In this document: positions 22,679 through 35,400 of the stretch, one piece after another | Layout: the number at the start of each line of letters is the position of its first letter | How positions within the stretch are numbered: position 1 is the first letter of the stretch | IMG/VR virus record: IMGVR_UViG_3300013131_001394 | Coordinates: 1-55,206 of that record | Strand: one strand, 5' to 3' | From: a virus | Length of the DNA: 55,206 nt | The notes under the pieces: model-generated | Databases searched by the model: none | Told to the model about the DNA's origin: nothing | Seen by the model: the letters and a program-made list of their open reading frames with translations, nothing else | Made by a program: the position numbers and the translations under genes

Positions 22679-23446
22679 TTACCAAACATGAGCACTTAGG
22701 TCAATGCGTCTCCAACTGTTTGTGGCGGTACAGATATACAAATAGTCATTACCCCATACCATTTGGCCCTGTCGGCCTACGCTATTACTAGCAGTAGGTA
22801 TTGTAGTATCTGTTCCGAACTGTATGCCGCCGCTAACTTGAAAATCTCCTAGTATGTTTAAACCTGCAACTGTTTGAGTAGTTAGATTAGTAATATAGTC
22901 GTAGGCTGAATCTTCGCTAACATCAAAAGATTCATGACATACGTATCCTATGACATTATCATAATTTACAAGTAGAGTAACTTCTCTAGGGTCATCGTCG
23001 ATGTCATTTACAACAGTGCTAGGCAGTACCCAACCGTTATCACCTACGTCAGCGGGATAAGCCGGTCCTACAAGGTAAACTGTTCCATCATAATAAGTTT
23101 TTAATTGTTCATCTGTGGTATCCCACCATATATCACCTGAACTTAAATTGTCAGGCTCTGTATCTGCTGTAATTGCACCTGCCACCGGTTTAAAAGATCC
23201 GTCATAAACCTTTAGACGCTGTGCTGTAGTATCATACCATAATTGACCTATTAATGGATTTTGCGGAGGACTGTTAGTAGAAGATGCATTATTGGCAAGT
23301 AACCTTATAAGATTATTATTCCAAATCTCTCCGTACCCTGAGTAATTTTTTCCTACGAGTGTTAAACTTGTAGATAAATTATCCATAGTTTTGTCCGCCA
23401 GTGTTACTAGAATTGTTCCATCAGTGTTCAATATGGTATAAGCCAT
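22679..23446 (-). CDS. Virion tail/fibre protein with GQLWYDT module
   Basis: 255 residues, last gene of the virion operon. The N-terminal domain (about residues 20-85: SLTLVGKNYSGYGE, NPLIGQLWYDTTAQRLKVYD) is paralogous to that of the next gene upstream. A second short repeat follows (SGDIWWDTTDEQLKTYYD). The C-terminus GRQGQMVWGNDYLYICTA plus W-R-R-I resembles the C-terminus of the collagen-like protein at 25604. Probably a baseplate-attached fibre or tip protein. Confidence 0.8.
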   Translation of the reverse strand: MAYTILNTDGTILVTLADKTMDNLSTSLTLVGKNYSGYGEIWNNNLIRLLANNASSTNSPPQNPLIGQLWYDTTAQRLKVYDGSFKPVAGAITADTEPDNLSSGDIWWDTTDEQLKTYYDGTVYLVGPAYPADVGDNGWVLPSTVVNDIDDDPREVTLLVNYDNVIGYVCHESFDVSEDSAYDYITNLTTQTVAGLNILGDFQVSGGIQFGTDTTIPTASNSVGRQGQMVWGNDYLYICTATNSWRRIDLSAHVW

Positions 23447-23447
23447 T

Positions 23448-24914
23448 TTACTCGACCTTAATTATATAATATGTTTTTATACCGCCTATGTCTATGTATA
23501 AGTCAGGTATATTATAAAACGGATGCGTACCTCCGTAATCTCTATGTATGACATCATATAGATCTAAGAAAGTAGATGAACTCAAACTGGTTCCTGTACA
23601 AAACATCCATCCATCAGGCGGAACATTTGTTAATGTAGATCCGGCAAACAGTCTTAATGTACCTGTACTAGAATAATAATTGTGAGCATATACATTAACT
23701 GCATGAATGTCCCCGAACGGAGCAGACTTTGTACCTATAGAATTCGTCGAAGTTGTTGATCTAATATTGTTAACAAATAAAGTATTTGTGGAAGTCGTAA
23801 TCCCGCTAAAATTAATATTACCAGAAATGGTAACATTGCCTGCTAGAGATGTAACTCCGCTGACCATTAAGGAAGAAACTGTAGCAGTATTTGTAACTGT
23901 AAAGTTACCTGTTACTCGTGTATTTTTCTTTAGCCCTATTAAACTAAGATCTACATCCAAAATAGGATTTGCATCACCTAGCAATTTAACTAAAAACTTG
24001 CCGCCCGATTTATTGTTATAAACAACAGCGTCATTAGATTCTTTATAAAACTGAACATATTCAGTAGTAGGTGTACCATCTATACGTATTACAACTCCGT
24101 CTCTCCCTTTCGCACTAGTTTGATCTGAATTTGTAACATAAACAAAACTGCCTGTCACTAACTGCCCGTTAGTAACTGTATCATTCTTACGTAGATAACT
24201 GCTAGCAGCATAGTCTCCTAACTTATCTGCGCTAGTTGCAGTTCCTTGAAACTTTAACGGCGTACCTGATACATCGAATGTAGACGTAGATAAATTAATA
24301 CCCGGTTTAATATTGTCAAAGCCGTCATATAACGGAGTATAGGAATTAATAGAGGCAGTTGAAATTATAGAAACTACATTTCCCTGCGCCCATGCAAACA
24401 CACAATCATGTTTTATAGACGTATCACTTGCATCAGTTAGCCGTTCTACTGTTATACCTGATTGCTCTGATCCTCCTGCTGAAGGTCCTACCGTTATCCA
24501 GTCATTATCACTGAATAGTTTTATCTGATTAAAAGCAGTATCAACCCATAAATCACCATTTTTTAGAGCGGCTGCTCCGTATATTCTAGGGTCAGTACCT
24601 TGCTGATATATACCTGTAGCAGACGGCCATCTAGTTAGTGTAGACGATCCGTCCATAATACGCAAAGTTTTACGGTTCGGATCGCTAGTATCATACCACA
24701 ACTGACCTTGTATAGGATTTTCAGGTGGTATTGGTCCTGAAAAGTTTTCTAATAAACTTAAAAAGTTTTGTGCGTATTTCTCACCATAGTTAGGATATCC
24801 TCTACCTACAAGACTTAAACTGGTATCAACAGTATTAATGCCAGGAGGCATAGGTGGTACTAGCACTGTGGCAGTGTTTGTAGGATCTGAAAATCTAAGA
24901 GTATATCCTGACAT
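23448..24914 (-). CDS. Tail fibre protein with tail-collar domain
   Basis: 488 residues. The N-terminal domain (SLSLVGRGYPNYGE, NPIQGQLWYDTS) is shared with the 255-residue protein downstream, suggesting a common attachment site. The middle is rich in Ser/Thr/Val with beta-strand repeats (NFTVTNTATVSSLMVSGVTS). The C-terminus (PDGWMFCTGTSL ... YGGTHPFYNIPDL) is a phage tail-collar domain as in short tail fibre tips. Likely part of the host-recognition apparatus. One-base gap to the next gene. Confidence 0.85.
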   Translation of the reverse strand: MSGYTLRFSDPTNTATVLVPPMPPGINTVDTSLSLVGRGYPNYGEKYAQNFLSLLENFSGPIPPENPIQGQLWYDTSDPNRKTLRIMDGSSTLTRWPSATGIYQQGTDPRIYGAAALKNGDLWVDTAFNQIKLFSDNDWITVGPSAGGSEQSGITVERLTDASDTSIKHDCVFAWAQGNVVSIISTASINSYTPLYDGFDNIKPGINLSTSTFDVSGTPLKFQGTATSADKLGDYAASSYLRKNDTVTNGQLVTGSFVYVTNSDQTSAKGRDGVVIRIDGTPTTEYVQFYKESNDAVVYNNKSGGKFLVKLLGDANPILDVDLSLIGLKKNTRVTGNFTVTNTATVSSLMVSGVTSLAGNVTISGNINFSGITTSTNTLFVNNIRSTTSTNSIGTKSAPFGDIHAVNVYAHNYYSSTGTLRLFAGSTLTNVPPDGWMFCTGTSLSSSTFLDLYDVIHRDYGGTHPFYNIPDLYIDIGGIKTYYIIKVE

Positions 24915-24916
24915 AA

Positions 24917-25582
24917 TTACATCCCGTCAGTTAGACTTTGTATTCTAACCGTATAATCAATTTGAATCATTCTGTTTAGTGATTTTTGTACCGGATGAAA
25001 TATAACATGGGTAAGCAAATCACCTTGTCCTTCTCCATCTGGACTATATGAACGAAGTCCTAGTTCATCGAATACGTATGTTCCTTCACTGTTTGTAGCA
25101 TTGTCAAATGCCGCTTGCCCGCGGGGCTCACCGAAATCAAGTAGGCAACTTACAAGAATATCACTATAAGTTGTTCCTAATACATGTCTTACTTCCATAA
25201 AGTTTCTAGCAGGATCGATGCTGCTAGGCTGTTTAGCATCAACAACTTTGTAATATGTTTCATTGTATAATGCACTGTTTAGACCTATTGTATTAGGTGT
25301 TAAGTAAGTTATAATCCCTGTTTCATCTACCCTAGTGCCACCGTTTCCGAATACCATTTCACTTATTGTGCCGAATCCTTGATTACTAATACTTCTTGCT
25401 AATGCTAGGCTAAAGTTTTCATAGTGTATAGCATTACGCTTATCAATAAACACTTCCTTGGTATTAGAATCAAATATCTTAATATGGCCTTGAATCCTTA
25501 CAGAACCTTGTTCATTAGGCTTCTTTTCAGGCTGTTTTTCAGTCATATTAACTTGATTTTTGTTATCTTGATTGTTCATCAT
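24917..25582 (-). CDS. Virion structural protein, baseplate/fibre associated
   Basis: 221 residues. The N-terminus is polar and disordered (Asn, Gln, Lys); the body (VRIQGHIKIFDSNTKEVFID, then SEMVFGNGGTRVDETGIITY) reads like a strand-rich phage structural domain I have seen near tail genes of marine T4-like phages. No name known. Tandem ATGs start the gene. AATAAATA lies 2 nt before the first ATG and GCGGAA may serve as Shine-Dalgarno. Confidence 0.7.
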   Translation of the reverse strand: MMNNQDNKNQVNMTEKQPEKKPNEQGSVRIQGHIKIFDSNTKEVFIDKRNAIHYENFSLALARSISNQGFGTISEMVFGNGGTRVDETGIITYLTPNTIGLNSALYNETYYKVVDAKQPSSIDPARNFMEVRHVLGTTYSDILVSCLLDFGEPRGQAAFDNATNSEGTYVFDELGLRSYSPDGEGQGDLLTHVIFHPVQKSLNRMIQIDYTVRIQSLTDGM

Positions 25583-25584
25583 AA

Positions 25585-25592
25585 TATTTATT
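25585..25592 (-). promoter_or_regulatory. Late promoter octamer within virion operon
   Basis: Minus strand AATAAATA (7 of 8 to TATAAATA) in the 21-bp gap 25583-25603, one of three real gaps in the operon. By T4 spacing the transcript would start at the second of two tandem ATG codons of the 221-residue gene, giving a leaderless mRNA. Confidence 0.5.
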
Positions 25593-25603
25593 CCGCTATA
25601 TTT

Positions 25604-26485
25604 TTACCAGGAATTGTCTATGGTAGATCTAACCCATAAATTAGGTCCTACACAAACATATAACCAATTCGAATCATAGGCTATTTCGCCTAAAGACCCA
25701 GAACTACTATTTGTAAGAGGAACAGTAACCACAGACATAGTAGATGGTCCTGTCGCTCCTGTTGCTCCTGCCCCCGAAGGCCCGATAGGTCCAGTCGATC
25801 CTGTTGCACCTTGTGGTCCCTCGGGGCCAGTAGCACCTTGTGGTCCCTGTGGACCTGTAGCGCCTTGCGGTCCGCTAGGGCCTTGCGGTCCTGTACTTCC
25901 CGTAGCACCTCTTAATCCAGTAGCACCTGTTGGTCCTTGTGGTCCTGTAGGTCCTCGTAATCCAGAAAGCCCTTGTATACCTTGTGGTCCGCTTGGTCCG
26001 CTCGGACCATCTGGTCCTTGTGGACCTGTAACACCTTGAGGTCCTTGTGGACCTGTTGCACCACCCGGACTTCCTTGTGACCCACTAGGTCCGCTAGGCC
26101 CTTGTGGTCCTGTCGATCCAGCAATACCCTGTGGTCCAGATGGTCCTTGAGGTCCAGTTATGCTTACACCGCTAGGACCTTGAGGACCTTGAGGACCAGT
26201 AGATCCTGTAGAACCTGGGGCACCATAACCTATAGGCCCTTGTGGACCGCTTGGTCCTGTTGGTCCCGGAACCGTACTATCTGCGCCAGTAGCACCTGTC
26301 ACTCCAGTAGCACCTATATCACCTGTTATACCAGCAGGTCCAGTTGCACCTAAGAAATCATTTCCTTGTATCTGATTAATTAAGGTTTGAAATCTAATTC
26401 TTTTTGCTAGTCCATAATCGGAGACAACAAAAAATGTTTCATCAGTGGCTGTGCTTAATAATTGTATTTGCGATATTTTAGGCAT
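25604..26485 (-). CDS. Collagen-like tail fibre protein
   Basis: 293 residues. A 45-residue N-terminal domain ([20 protein letters not shown], typical of phage structural proteins) is followed by about 67 Gly-X-Y triplets (residues 46-247) with few interruptions, predicting a collagen triple helix. X/Y positions are rich in Pro, Ser, Thr and Gln. A C-terminal tip ([20 protein letters not shown]) resembles the end of the protein at 22679. Likely a thin trimeric fibre on the baseplate. AGAGGA precedes the ATG, 1 nt after the giant gene. Confidence 0.9.
   Translation of the reverse strand: MPKISQIQLLSTATDETFFVVSDYGLAKRIRFQTLINQIQGNDFLGATGPAGITGDIGATGVTGATGADSTVPGPTGPSGPQGPIGYGAPGSTGSTGPQGPQGPSGVSITGPQGPSGPQGIAGSTGPQGPSGPSGSQGSPGGATGPQGPQGVTGPQGPDGPSGPSGPQGIQGLSGLRGPTGPQGPTGATGLRGATGSTGPQGPSGPQGATGPQGPQGATGPEGPQGATGSTGPIGPSGAGATGATGPSTMSVVTVPLTNSSSGSLGEIAYDSNWLYVCVGPNLWVRSTIDNSW
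25745..26350 (-). repeat. Collagen Gly-X-Y repeat region
   Basis: Degenerate 9-bp repeats on the minus strand (GGN-CCN-X type) encode the collagen-like segment. Interruptions occur at the [14 protein letters not shown] and GVSITG positions. Repeats of this kind recombine easily, so length may vary among relatives. Confidence 0.9.
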
Positions 26486-26486
26486 T

Positions 26487-29400
26487 TTATAGTTCCTCTA
26501 GCGGCTCATCGTCTTGATCTGTTAGGGCAAATCCTCCCTCATTAGTTAGGGCAACATCACCTCCATAGTAATACTTATCTGGTAATTCTGCAGGTCTTGC
26601 CTGTAAGAATCTAGCAGGTACAGTGGTACTGGTCATTAATGAATAGGTAGATGTCGAGTTAACTGTATCATTCCATACATCTATAGCATCAAATTCTCTT
26701 TTTACAATTACTAATTTAATGCTTTGTTGTACACCTTCTTGTAAATTTAAATTGAGATACTGGTTCTGTATAGTAAATTCTGGTGGTACATAATTAATAC
26801 CACTATACTCATACCCGTTAAATGCATCATACTTGTCTGAATTAGTATAAATCCAGACTTGATTAGTTGATGTAATTACATAGGCTGTGCCTAACACTGT
26901 GGTAGTAGGAAGATATGATACTTCGGCTAACCATCTATTATTCCTTGCTTCTTGTGAATTTTTAATATTATTAAGGATTTCGGTATCTGTATCAATTAGG
27001 TTATTATAGTTACCTACCCAATAATCTAACCCTCCTTGATCGGGATATCTATTTAAATATCTCAGATAATAATTTGTAACTGTATTTGCATATGATGCAG
27101 GATCTGGTACTGTGGGTGATAACGGTGCACCATAATCGGGCGCATTGGGTATAGGCAAGAAATAAGGTGTGTCGTAGGTGAATTCTATATCCTGTTTGAA
27201 AGTGGCATTTTTATTTAAAATACGTCCACCATAAACTACTGTAACTTGATCCTCTAACTTTATAGGATTAGGTATAGAAGTCGTTGTACTAATTTCGTTT
27301 AGTGTAATACCATCATTAGTTACAGTGCTATATGATACAGGATTACCTAAATAATCAGTCGCTAGCGTAGATGTAGTAAATGACAATGTACTAATATAAT
27401 AAGTTGTGCTATTAGCCAGTGTATAGTGTGTCTGTTTTAATATTCTTTCAGAATACGGTACTGTTTGTTGCGATCCTTGATCAATAACTTTGGTATTCTC
27501 ATGCGAATAAAAACTAGGAGCAGTTCCTAAAGTTGCTCTCCTTAACTGACTTAACACATTAGATCCTACTTTGAAAAACTCAATACGTTCACCGTCTACA
27601 AGAATTACGCCAGGAAGATTCTTTTCAATATCCGGACTGGTCAACACATCTGCATTGTCAACATGTATTTCTGTATCATATACACTTAGTGGTCTGGTTA
27701 GATATGTAGAATTTTCCTTACTTAATCTCTTAAAATGTGTTCTATGGAAAATATCATGGAATATTCTATAACCTAATATAGTTGATGCTAATTTTTCGCT
27801 ACTAAATGTTATAATTGTAATCTCATTAGTTTCATTATGATAGAATTCATCTGAAATTTCTACTGTTACAGAATCATCTAATATCTCATAATCATAATGA
27901 TTTACTAAAGGTATACCGTCAACTATTACCCATACATAATTGCTATCAAGGGCAGGTCTACTTATCACATATCTTCTAGACGGATTACCACGGAATCGCT
28001 CTGTACGCATCAGCATATCGTCGTGATTATTGTAGGTTATAACTTTCAATTCATAAGGGTATGTAAACGATCCTGGATTTATGATTGTCAATTGACTACC
28101 AACAATATCATAATCGTATGTATATGAACCTTCCTGCGCTACAGCAGCAATTGCTATCACATCATCCTTAACTAATGGAACTAAAATATTATATGTATTA
28201 GCACCTGCTGCACTGTAATCAAAACCTCTCCTTAATTCTTTTCCATTTAGGTACACTCTAACCTGACTTAATGATCCGTAATTTACACCAGTTGTATTAA
28301 GTGTGTAAGCGGTAACTAAAGAATTTATAACTTTAAAATAACTTATATCAGGAGGTCTTAGGTATCTACGGGTACCGTTTTGGTTAACTTCAACAATTGT
28401 CTGTGCTACAACAGGTTCTATTATTCCCGGAGGATTCGCCAATGTCCAAGATGTTTCCGAAACATTTGTAACTTCTATAATTTCTTCATTTATTTCATTA
28501 AAATATCTTTGTGCTGTACCGAAAAACCATGCTGTAACGGTAGAAGTAGTAGTATCTACCAAATTATATACATTAACAGCAGCCCTGTTACTATTTTGAT
28601 TGGCCACAGTAAGCATGTATCCGTAATCAGTTGTAGTGGTAACTTCACTTATCGCAATGCCATTAACAGTAACATATGCACTCTTAACTGTACCAAATTG
28701 CGCAAGACTTACTAATTGAACTGTGCTTGTGCTACCTGTAAAACTTGTGGTATCTATAACACCTGCTTCTTTAAAGTCTCTACCGCCTCCTACACTAACA
28801 ATACTCACTCCTAATATACCTTTTATGGTTTGAGGAGGAACAATTATTTCATTCAATGTCCAATTAATGTTAAACTCGGTACTGGTTGTAAAATTAGTTG
28901 TAGAGTTATAGGTCATTAACCTGTTTTCAAAAGTTACCACTAGGCTGGAACTATTAGGAGGAGTAATACTTAATTGTCTGGTACTAGTTGATCCGGGGTA
29001 GATAACATAATAACTATTAACTACCACAGGCGCACCTTCAGGATGCTTGGTATAAACATTGATACCTACGCTTTGATTAATTTCACCTGGAACTAATTCT
29101 TCTGGAGCATAAGTGTGATTGGCACTGATAAATGACTCTCCATCTATAGTAATATCTTCAGGATTTATTCCTAGGGCTGCTACTCTTGTTCCAGTCGTCC
29201 AGCCGCCACCTTCTATAGCACTGTCTAAAATAGTAGTCTGTGTATCATATGACCAAAACTCTATACTAGCGATGCTAGTAGTATTTGTATATGTTCCTTC
29301 TACGAAAATAGTAGATATTGTAGCAGTTAACGGTAATAGGGTAGCAGTTGTAAATGTCACAGTACGAGCACTAGTGTTAACAGATTGAACTCGCGGATTA

Positions 29401-32400
29401 ATATTAAAAAATTGATTATCTAATTGCTGTCTGCTGGCACTAACTATGTTAACAAGTTGCCCAGGTTTTATACCCGTAGTGGTAGTTAATGTAAGCGTCG
29501 TGGTTCCTGAACTAGCAGTATTTGCGACTTCAATGTTTGTGTAAAATGCTATATCGTCGGCCCAGTAACTAATACCATAAGCACTAGTAGTTTCATTTCC
29601 TATGCGCTGGTCTGTTAGCCAGTTAATACCCCACTTAGTTGTGTAATTAAAAGGAAGACCTTCTACCACAGTCTTAGGAAACTCTATGCCATCCATTAAT
29701 TGTGACAATTCGTTTCCTGGCATACCGTCTGTAGGGCTATAGTATTCTAAAATACGATCAACGGCATTTAATAACGCAACATTCTTTTTATAATTTACCG
29801 TTAAAACTTGATTAGTCTTAGGCACATAGTTAATGAATATTATTTTATTATATGTCTTTTGATAATCAGTATTCGCACCTATATAATCTTTATAATAAGA
29901 AACAGTGTAGTCTGAACTTAGTACCAGTTGCCCGTCTAAAGTGATTTGAATTTGTGACTTATCAGGAACTGCAATCCATGATAATATGAATTCAGTATCT
30001 GCACCGTTACATAAAAATCTATCCTCAGTATCAATATCAAGAACTTCAGGTGCTCTAGAAGTTCTATCAAATTTCATACCTAAGGTAATTTCTCTTACGG
30101 TATCATTCGTCAATACTGCATAGCCTGTGGCTACCTTTGTAGGAGAACCTCCTCCTGATATTACAACTAACGGAGGCGTTGTATATCCAGATCCGTAGTT
30201 TGTAACTTCAAATCCTACTACAGATCCTGATCTAATAAATGCCTTAGCGGTAGCACCAGATCCTAAATCACCAGTCTGTGTAACTAGCGTTACTGTAGGT
30301 GTTTCTGTGTATCCTGTCCCCGGATCGGCTACTCTAATTTCTCCTACATAATATGTATAATTGTCAAGCCAAGATTTCCATGGGTACGTCAACATCCATG
30401 TATTAGTAGCAGTGAACTCAGAGGCAGACTGACTAGCCGGTATTGTTAAAGTATTAAATCCGTTTTTAGCATCATCATAATAAGGTGGAAAATCAAAATC
30501 TGTAATATAAGTGGCACTAGGTTCTACTTGATTATACCTTGTTGTAAAGTTTCTTATTTGAGTATGATACGGTTTAACTTCCTTGATATATGATTCATAA
30601 TATTCACTGTTTTGCAATTTATAGGTAGATCTTTGATCTAACGATCCTGCATTATTTGTTACATTAATAAAAGATGTTTTAAACGCCCAGTCCAGACGTT
30701 TTTGCTCTGTAAGAGCATATTTAACTGCCTGGAAAAATAATAAATTGTAATGTACTTTTAGATCATTAACAAAAAGATCTTCTTTTACTGCTTGTAGAAT
30801 ATTGTATGTTTCTTGATAAATTTCCGCAGACTCATCATTCCAGACTGTATCTTTAATTTTTATTGTACCGTTTTCACTATATACAATATTGTATCCTAGA
30901 CTAAATGTTCCTAAAATATTATCACTTATTTTTTCAAGAATTACATAGTTACCTTGCCCGTTATCATTTATCTTGACATACTGTCCTTGAGATATATCCT
31001 CTATCGTTTTTAACTGATATATTTCATCAAGAGTATATGCATAATCCACAAACTTGTTGTATGTCGAATCCAACCAATCAATATAATCCCAGTAAAGAGT
31101 TGTGTTATAAGATTGAGTTTCAGACAGTTCCCAGCCTAGAGTATACCCCTTATACTCGTACCTTGACCATTTACCATCTTGCGTACTATCTACTTCTACA
31201 ACTGCTGCAAAAGGTCTTACCGATAAACTAGGAGCACTAGCAAACCCAGACCCTGCATTTAAAATAATCACATCAATAACTTTTCCGTTAGCATCAATAA
31301 CAGTTTTTAATTCTGCACCGTTGTTATTATTCACTGTGATTAAGGGCGCATTAATATACCCATCTCCTGGTTCAATTATTGTTACACCAGTAATTTTACC
31401 GTTAGAAACAGAACAACTAATCTGTGCCTGTACTTTAGAATTAATATCAATAAAGTCTAACCCTTCTAGATCTTCTAGAATTATATCATATAATCCATCA
31501 GAGACATGAGGTATAGGCTCTTTAGATAGTAAATTTCGTAGACTATATTGTTCTGTTATACGCTGTGAGGATAAGACAGAGTTGATATATTCAACAACGT
31601 TGCGTAGGGCAATAAACCTATCTGCAAACAATGTTTGTCTAGGTCTAATACTAATACCATAACGTTCTCTAGCAGTAAGTGCAGGATCAGGAACCGGATT
31701 GCCTAAACTATCCCTTCCAAGCAAACTATCAAACAACTTTTTCTCTAACATCGCATTAGGCATCTGATTGGCAGATCCTTCTTGCATAAGTAACCACTCA
31801 GTATGTCGAGGTATGGGGTTGTTAATTATATCAGTTGCTATATTTAGGCTTATTCTATCATCTATTAACAGTGTACCTACGTTGGCAAGCGACAATGCAT
31901 TTTGATCCATTATTTGTCCGAACCTTAGTCCGTAAGCCGCAGGGTTTTCTATTATACTTGCCAATTGAACTGCTGTAGTTCTTCTGTTCTTTTTATTAGG
32001 TAGTATTATTCGATTCTTTACCCAGAAATAATAGACATTTGTAAATCCGCCTGTGGTAGGATTATAAACCTGCTTAACACTAAGCACATCATTCAAAGGA
32101 TGTTTAGGCTGTCCGCTTATCCCGTCCGCAAGTCCTTGAGACGTATCTGCTATAACTGCCCACTCACTAGGTAATAATTCGCTACCTACCCATTCGTAAA
32201 TGTCAATTGTGGAACCGGGAAATAATCTACCCCAATTATTTTTCCTATAACTTAGTTCGCCTTGCTCATACCATACGTATTTTGCATTGCTAGTATCCCA
32301 CCATATTTCACCGACATGATCATCTAACCAATTTGTTTCAGCATCAGTAACGGTTAATTCATTGCCTATAGAATAAACAGCAGGGTCTATATTAGACTTA

Positions 32401-35400
32401 TATTTTATATCTTCTTCGGCAACACCGGGTATTTTACCTTTTAAAGGGTCTATAATATCAAGATGTTCTAAAACTTCATCATTAAATGTATCATACAATG
32501 TTAATTTTTGTATGGTATTAATATCAACTAGTTGATCTTTACTACGTAAAATGTTCCAACTTTTATCTGCTACATTTTTCTTTCTGTATTGATAAAATGC
32601 ACTGTCTGGTAAGATACCGTCTATTACAGTTTTATATGCAGGTGCACCTACATATATAGAATCATCATTTACTGCTAGGCTAAATCCGTAATTAGTTCCT
32701 GTATTAGGATCTAATAAACTCATTTCATCTGCTAACTTAAACGTGTTCAAATACCTATTATAGACGTATGCACTTCCACTAAACTTAACAGTATCAAAAA
32801 ATGTTGTCGAGCCTGAATCAAATGTTGTACTATCGGTTAAATCACTATTAACATCTTTTACATATTTTGTTCCGTATATACTTAATGAATTTAACAAAAG
32901 TGATTCATATCTATCAAAAGTTAATTGTAAGTTTCTATTTGTACCTTGTGCTGTGACAACAAGTTCAGTATTATCTGAATTAATTCCTATTGCCTTACCG
33001 AATTTCATACCGGGACTACCGACAGGGTTTTGTATTATCGAATCTAATTCAAAATGTACAGCATCAGTTAATGTATTTTTATAAACTGCTACCTTACCGA
33101 ATGATTGATCATAGTTTCTAGAATCGGGTGCTCCTACAAAAATATACTGCCCATCTTTACTAACTGCAACTGACTCTCCAAACTTAGCATTACGTTCAAA
33201 CGGACTAGTTAAAGTTTGCAGATATGTGATATCGGTAGTGGTATACACACTAACAAAACCTGTACCTGTGTAATATCCAGGAGCCGCAACAGCAGTAACT
33301 TCGGCCAGATTAGATCCTTGTATAACTTGACCCCATCGTGATCCTACATTTACATCAAAGGGCGCTGTGATCTGTTTAACATAAGTCACATTTATCTGAG
33401 TAGAGGCTGTGGTAAAATTATAAACATAAACAGATCCTGTACCTAGTGTAGATGTAAAGGGAGCGCCTATCATTAAAACCTGTGTAGATCCGGTAGACAA
33501 ATTACTTGTATAAATGCTAGAACCAAATCTTTCATAACTTGCAGGTGTAGGACTTATTAGAGCACCTTGACTAACTTCTGTACCTGTGCCTTCAAACGTA
33601 CTAATTTTTACCAAACCTTCTTCTAACCTTGCGCTGTAAGAACCTGTATTCCCGGCAAAACGTAAACCACCGGATGAATATGACTCTCTAGTAAAACTTA
33701 CTAAAGGAGCACCTGCAAAAACGGTGCCGAATGAAGAAGTACCAAGTTGATTTGTGTGATAGGCTAACCCTTGTCCGAAATTAGTGTATCCTCCGGGCTG
33801 ATAATATGTTGTAACAAGATTATTAACCGTCCAACTGGAAATTAATTCAATGTCTGTATCCGATTCATGAAATAAAAATACAGTTCCGGTATTTGTTCCT
33901 GTACCGGAAGCACTTACAACAAAATTTCCTAAATTATCTTTACCGGTTATTTTATAGCCTAATTGTGTAGTAGTGTTAACGCTAACAGTGTTTAGACCTT
34001 GACTATTATAGTTTTTGATCTTTGCTACAACTTGCCAGTTATCTGCTCCGTCATCTATCAACCAATTCTTAGCACCGTATGGTAATTTTAATAAGAAATT
34101 ATCCCTAGGTAACTTATCAAAATTATCAAACTTAGCACTTTGAAACTTGAAAACAAGTCCCTGAGTTTCAGCAGTAAGACCTGAAAAGAAGAATGTAGAA
34201 GTGGTGCTTATTACAAAAGTGTTAATTGTAGGTACCTCTACAACTTGATAAACTCCGTTAACTGTATCACTAAATTGACTAATACTAACAATATCGAACT
34301 TAGAAATGTTATGTGCTTTTGTCGTTTTAAAGATATATCTGTCTGTAGAACCTTCCTGTAAAGTTATGCTACTTAACTTGGAACTACCTAATACATACCT
34401 AAAAACATCCCAGTCATTATTATTTTTATTAGCAATCCAGACATAGTCATCGATTAACAAACTTCTGTTATTGCTAATATCGGTGATAGAATTTGTATTG
34501 TAAGCAGTGTAATCTACATCGTCAAATCTTACGAAACCTGCCGTTTCTAATTTTAATATGTCTGGGTCATTAGTTGTGATAAAAGTGCTCGACGATATAT
34601 AGCCATCATAACTTATTAATAAATCAGTCTGTGTTGTATAATAAATTAGACTTTTATTATCGATTTCAATTTCTTCATTAAATGTTACAATTTGCGGATT
34701 ATCAACAAATTCGCCTTCTTTTAACTTAACCTCGAGTTCTTTATATGTCTCAAACGAACCGAAGTGTCCTATTCTAAATGCCCATTCTTCATTGTAACTA
34801 ATTTCACCTTGTAGATTATGAATAGCAGCCTTGGCTAATTTTTCAATAGCATTACGTGTACCTTTTTCTCTAATAAACCCTTGATAGAATTTGTATTGAG
34901 CAATAGGATTGGTAAAGATATTATTAAGATATGGACGAGGAGTATAACCTACCAGATGCTGAGCCATTCTTTGTTGGGCAGAATCAAAATTGTCAATGTC
35001 TAAACTATAGAAATCTTCAAACTGATTAATCTTATAGTCAAAATTAGGTAATAATTGTGCCACAGGCTTTTCGCCTAACAATACCCATTCAGTAAATGTA
35101 AACTTATCCGAACCTATAATATTATTTTTAGCAGTGTAATATTTTCCGTTAAATCTAACAACATCACTGGCATTGTAATTTGTGAACTTTTGCCAGTCAT
35201 TAATATATGCGGTGTCATAGACGAATCCAGGGCTAAAATAATCACCGTCCCAATCTCTAGTTCTAAATCCTGTCAATCTTACCCTACGCTGTCTATATCC
35301 TGTAGCAGTATCATATATTGTATCATTGAAGATTGTTGTATTATTAAGTACTATAGCATGTTCTTTTTGAATACTGTTTAAGGTAGCAAAGTAAAGACCA

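Noticed and set aside
25745-26350. Regular repeats that might suggest a CRISPR-like array
   Set aside because: Period of 9 bp, in frame, encodes Gly-X-Y triplets; this is a collagen-like gene.
26102-26353. Plus-strand 83-residue Ser/Arg/Cys-rich frame
   Set aside because: Antisense shadow of the collagen repeats.
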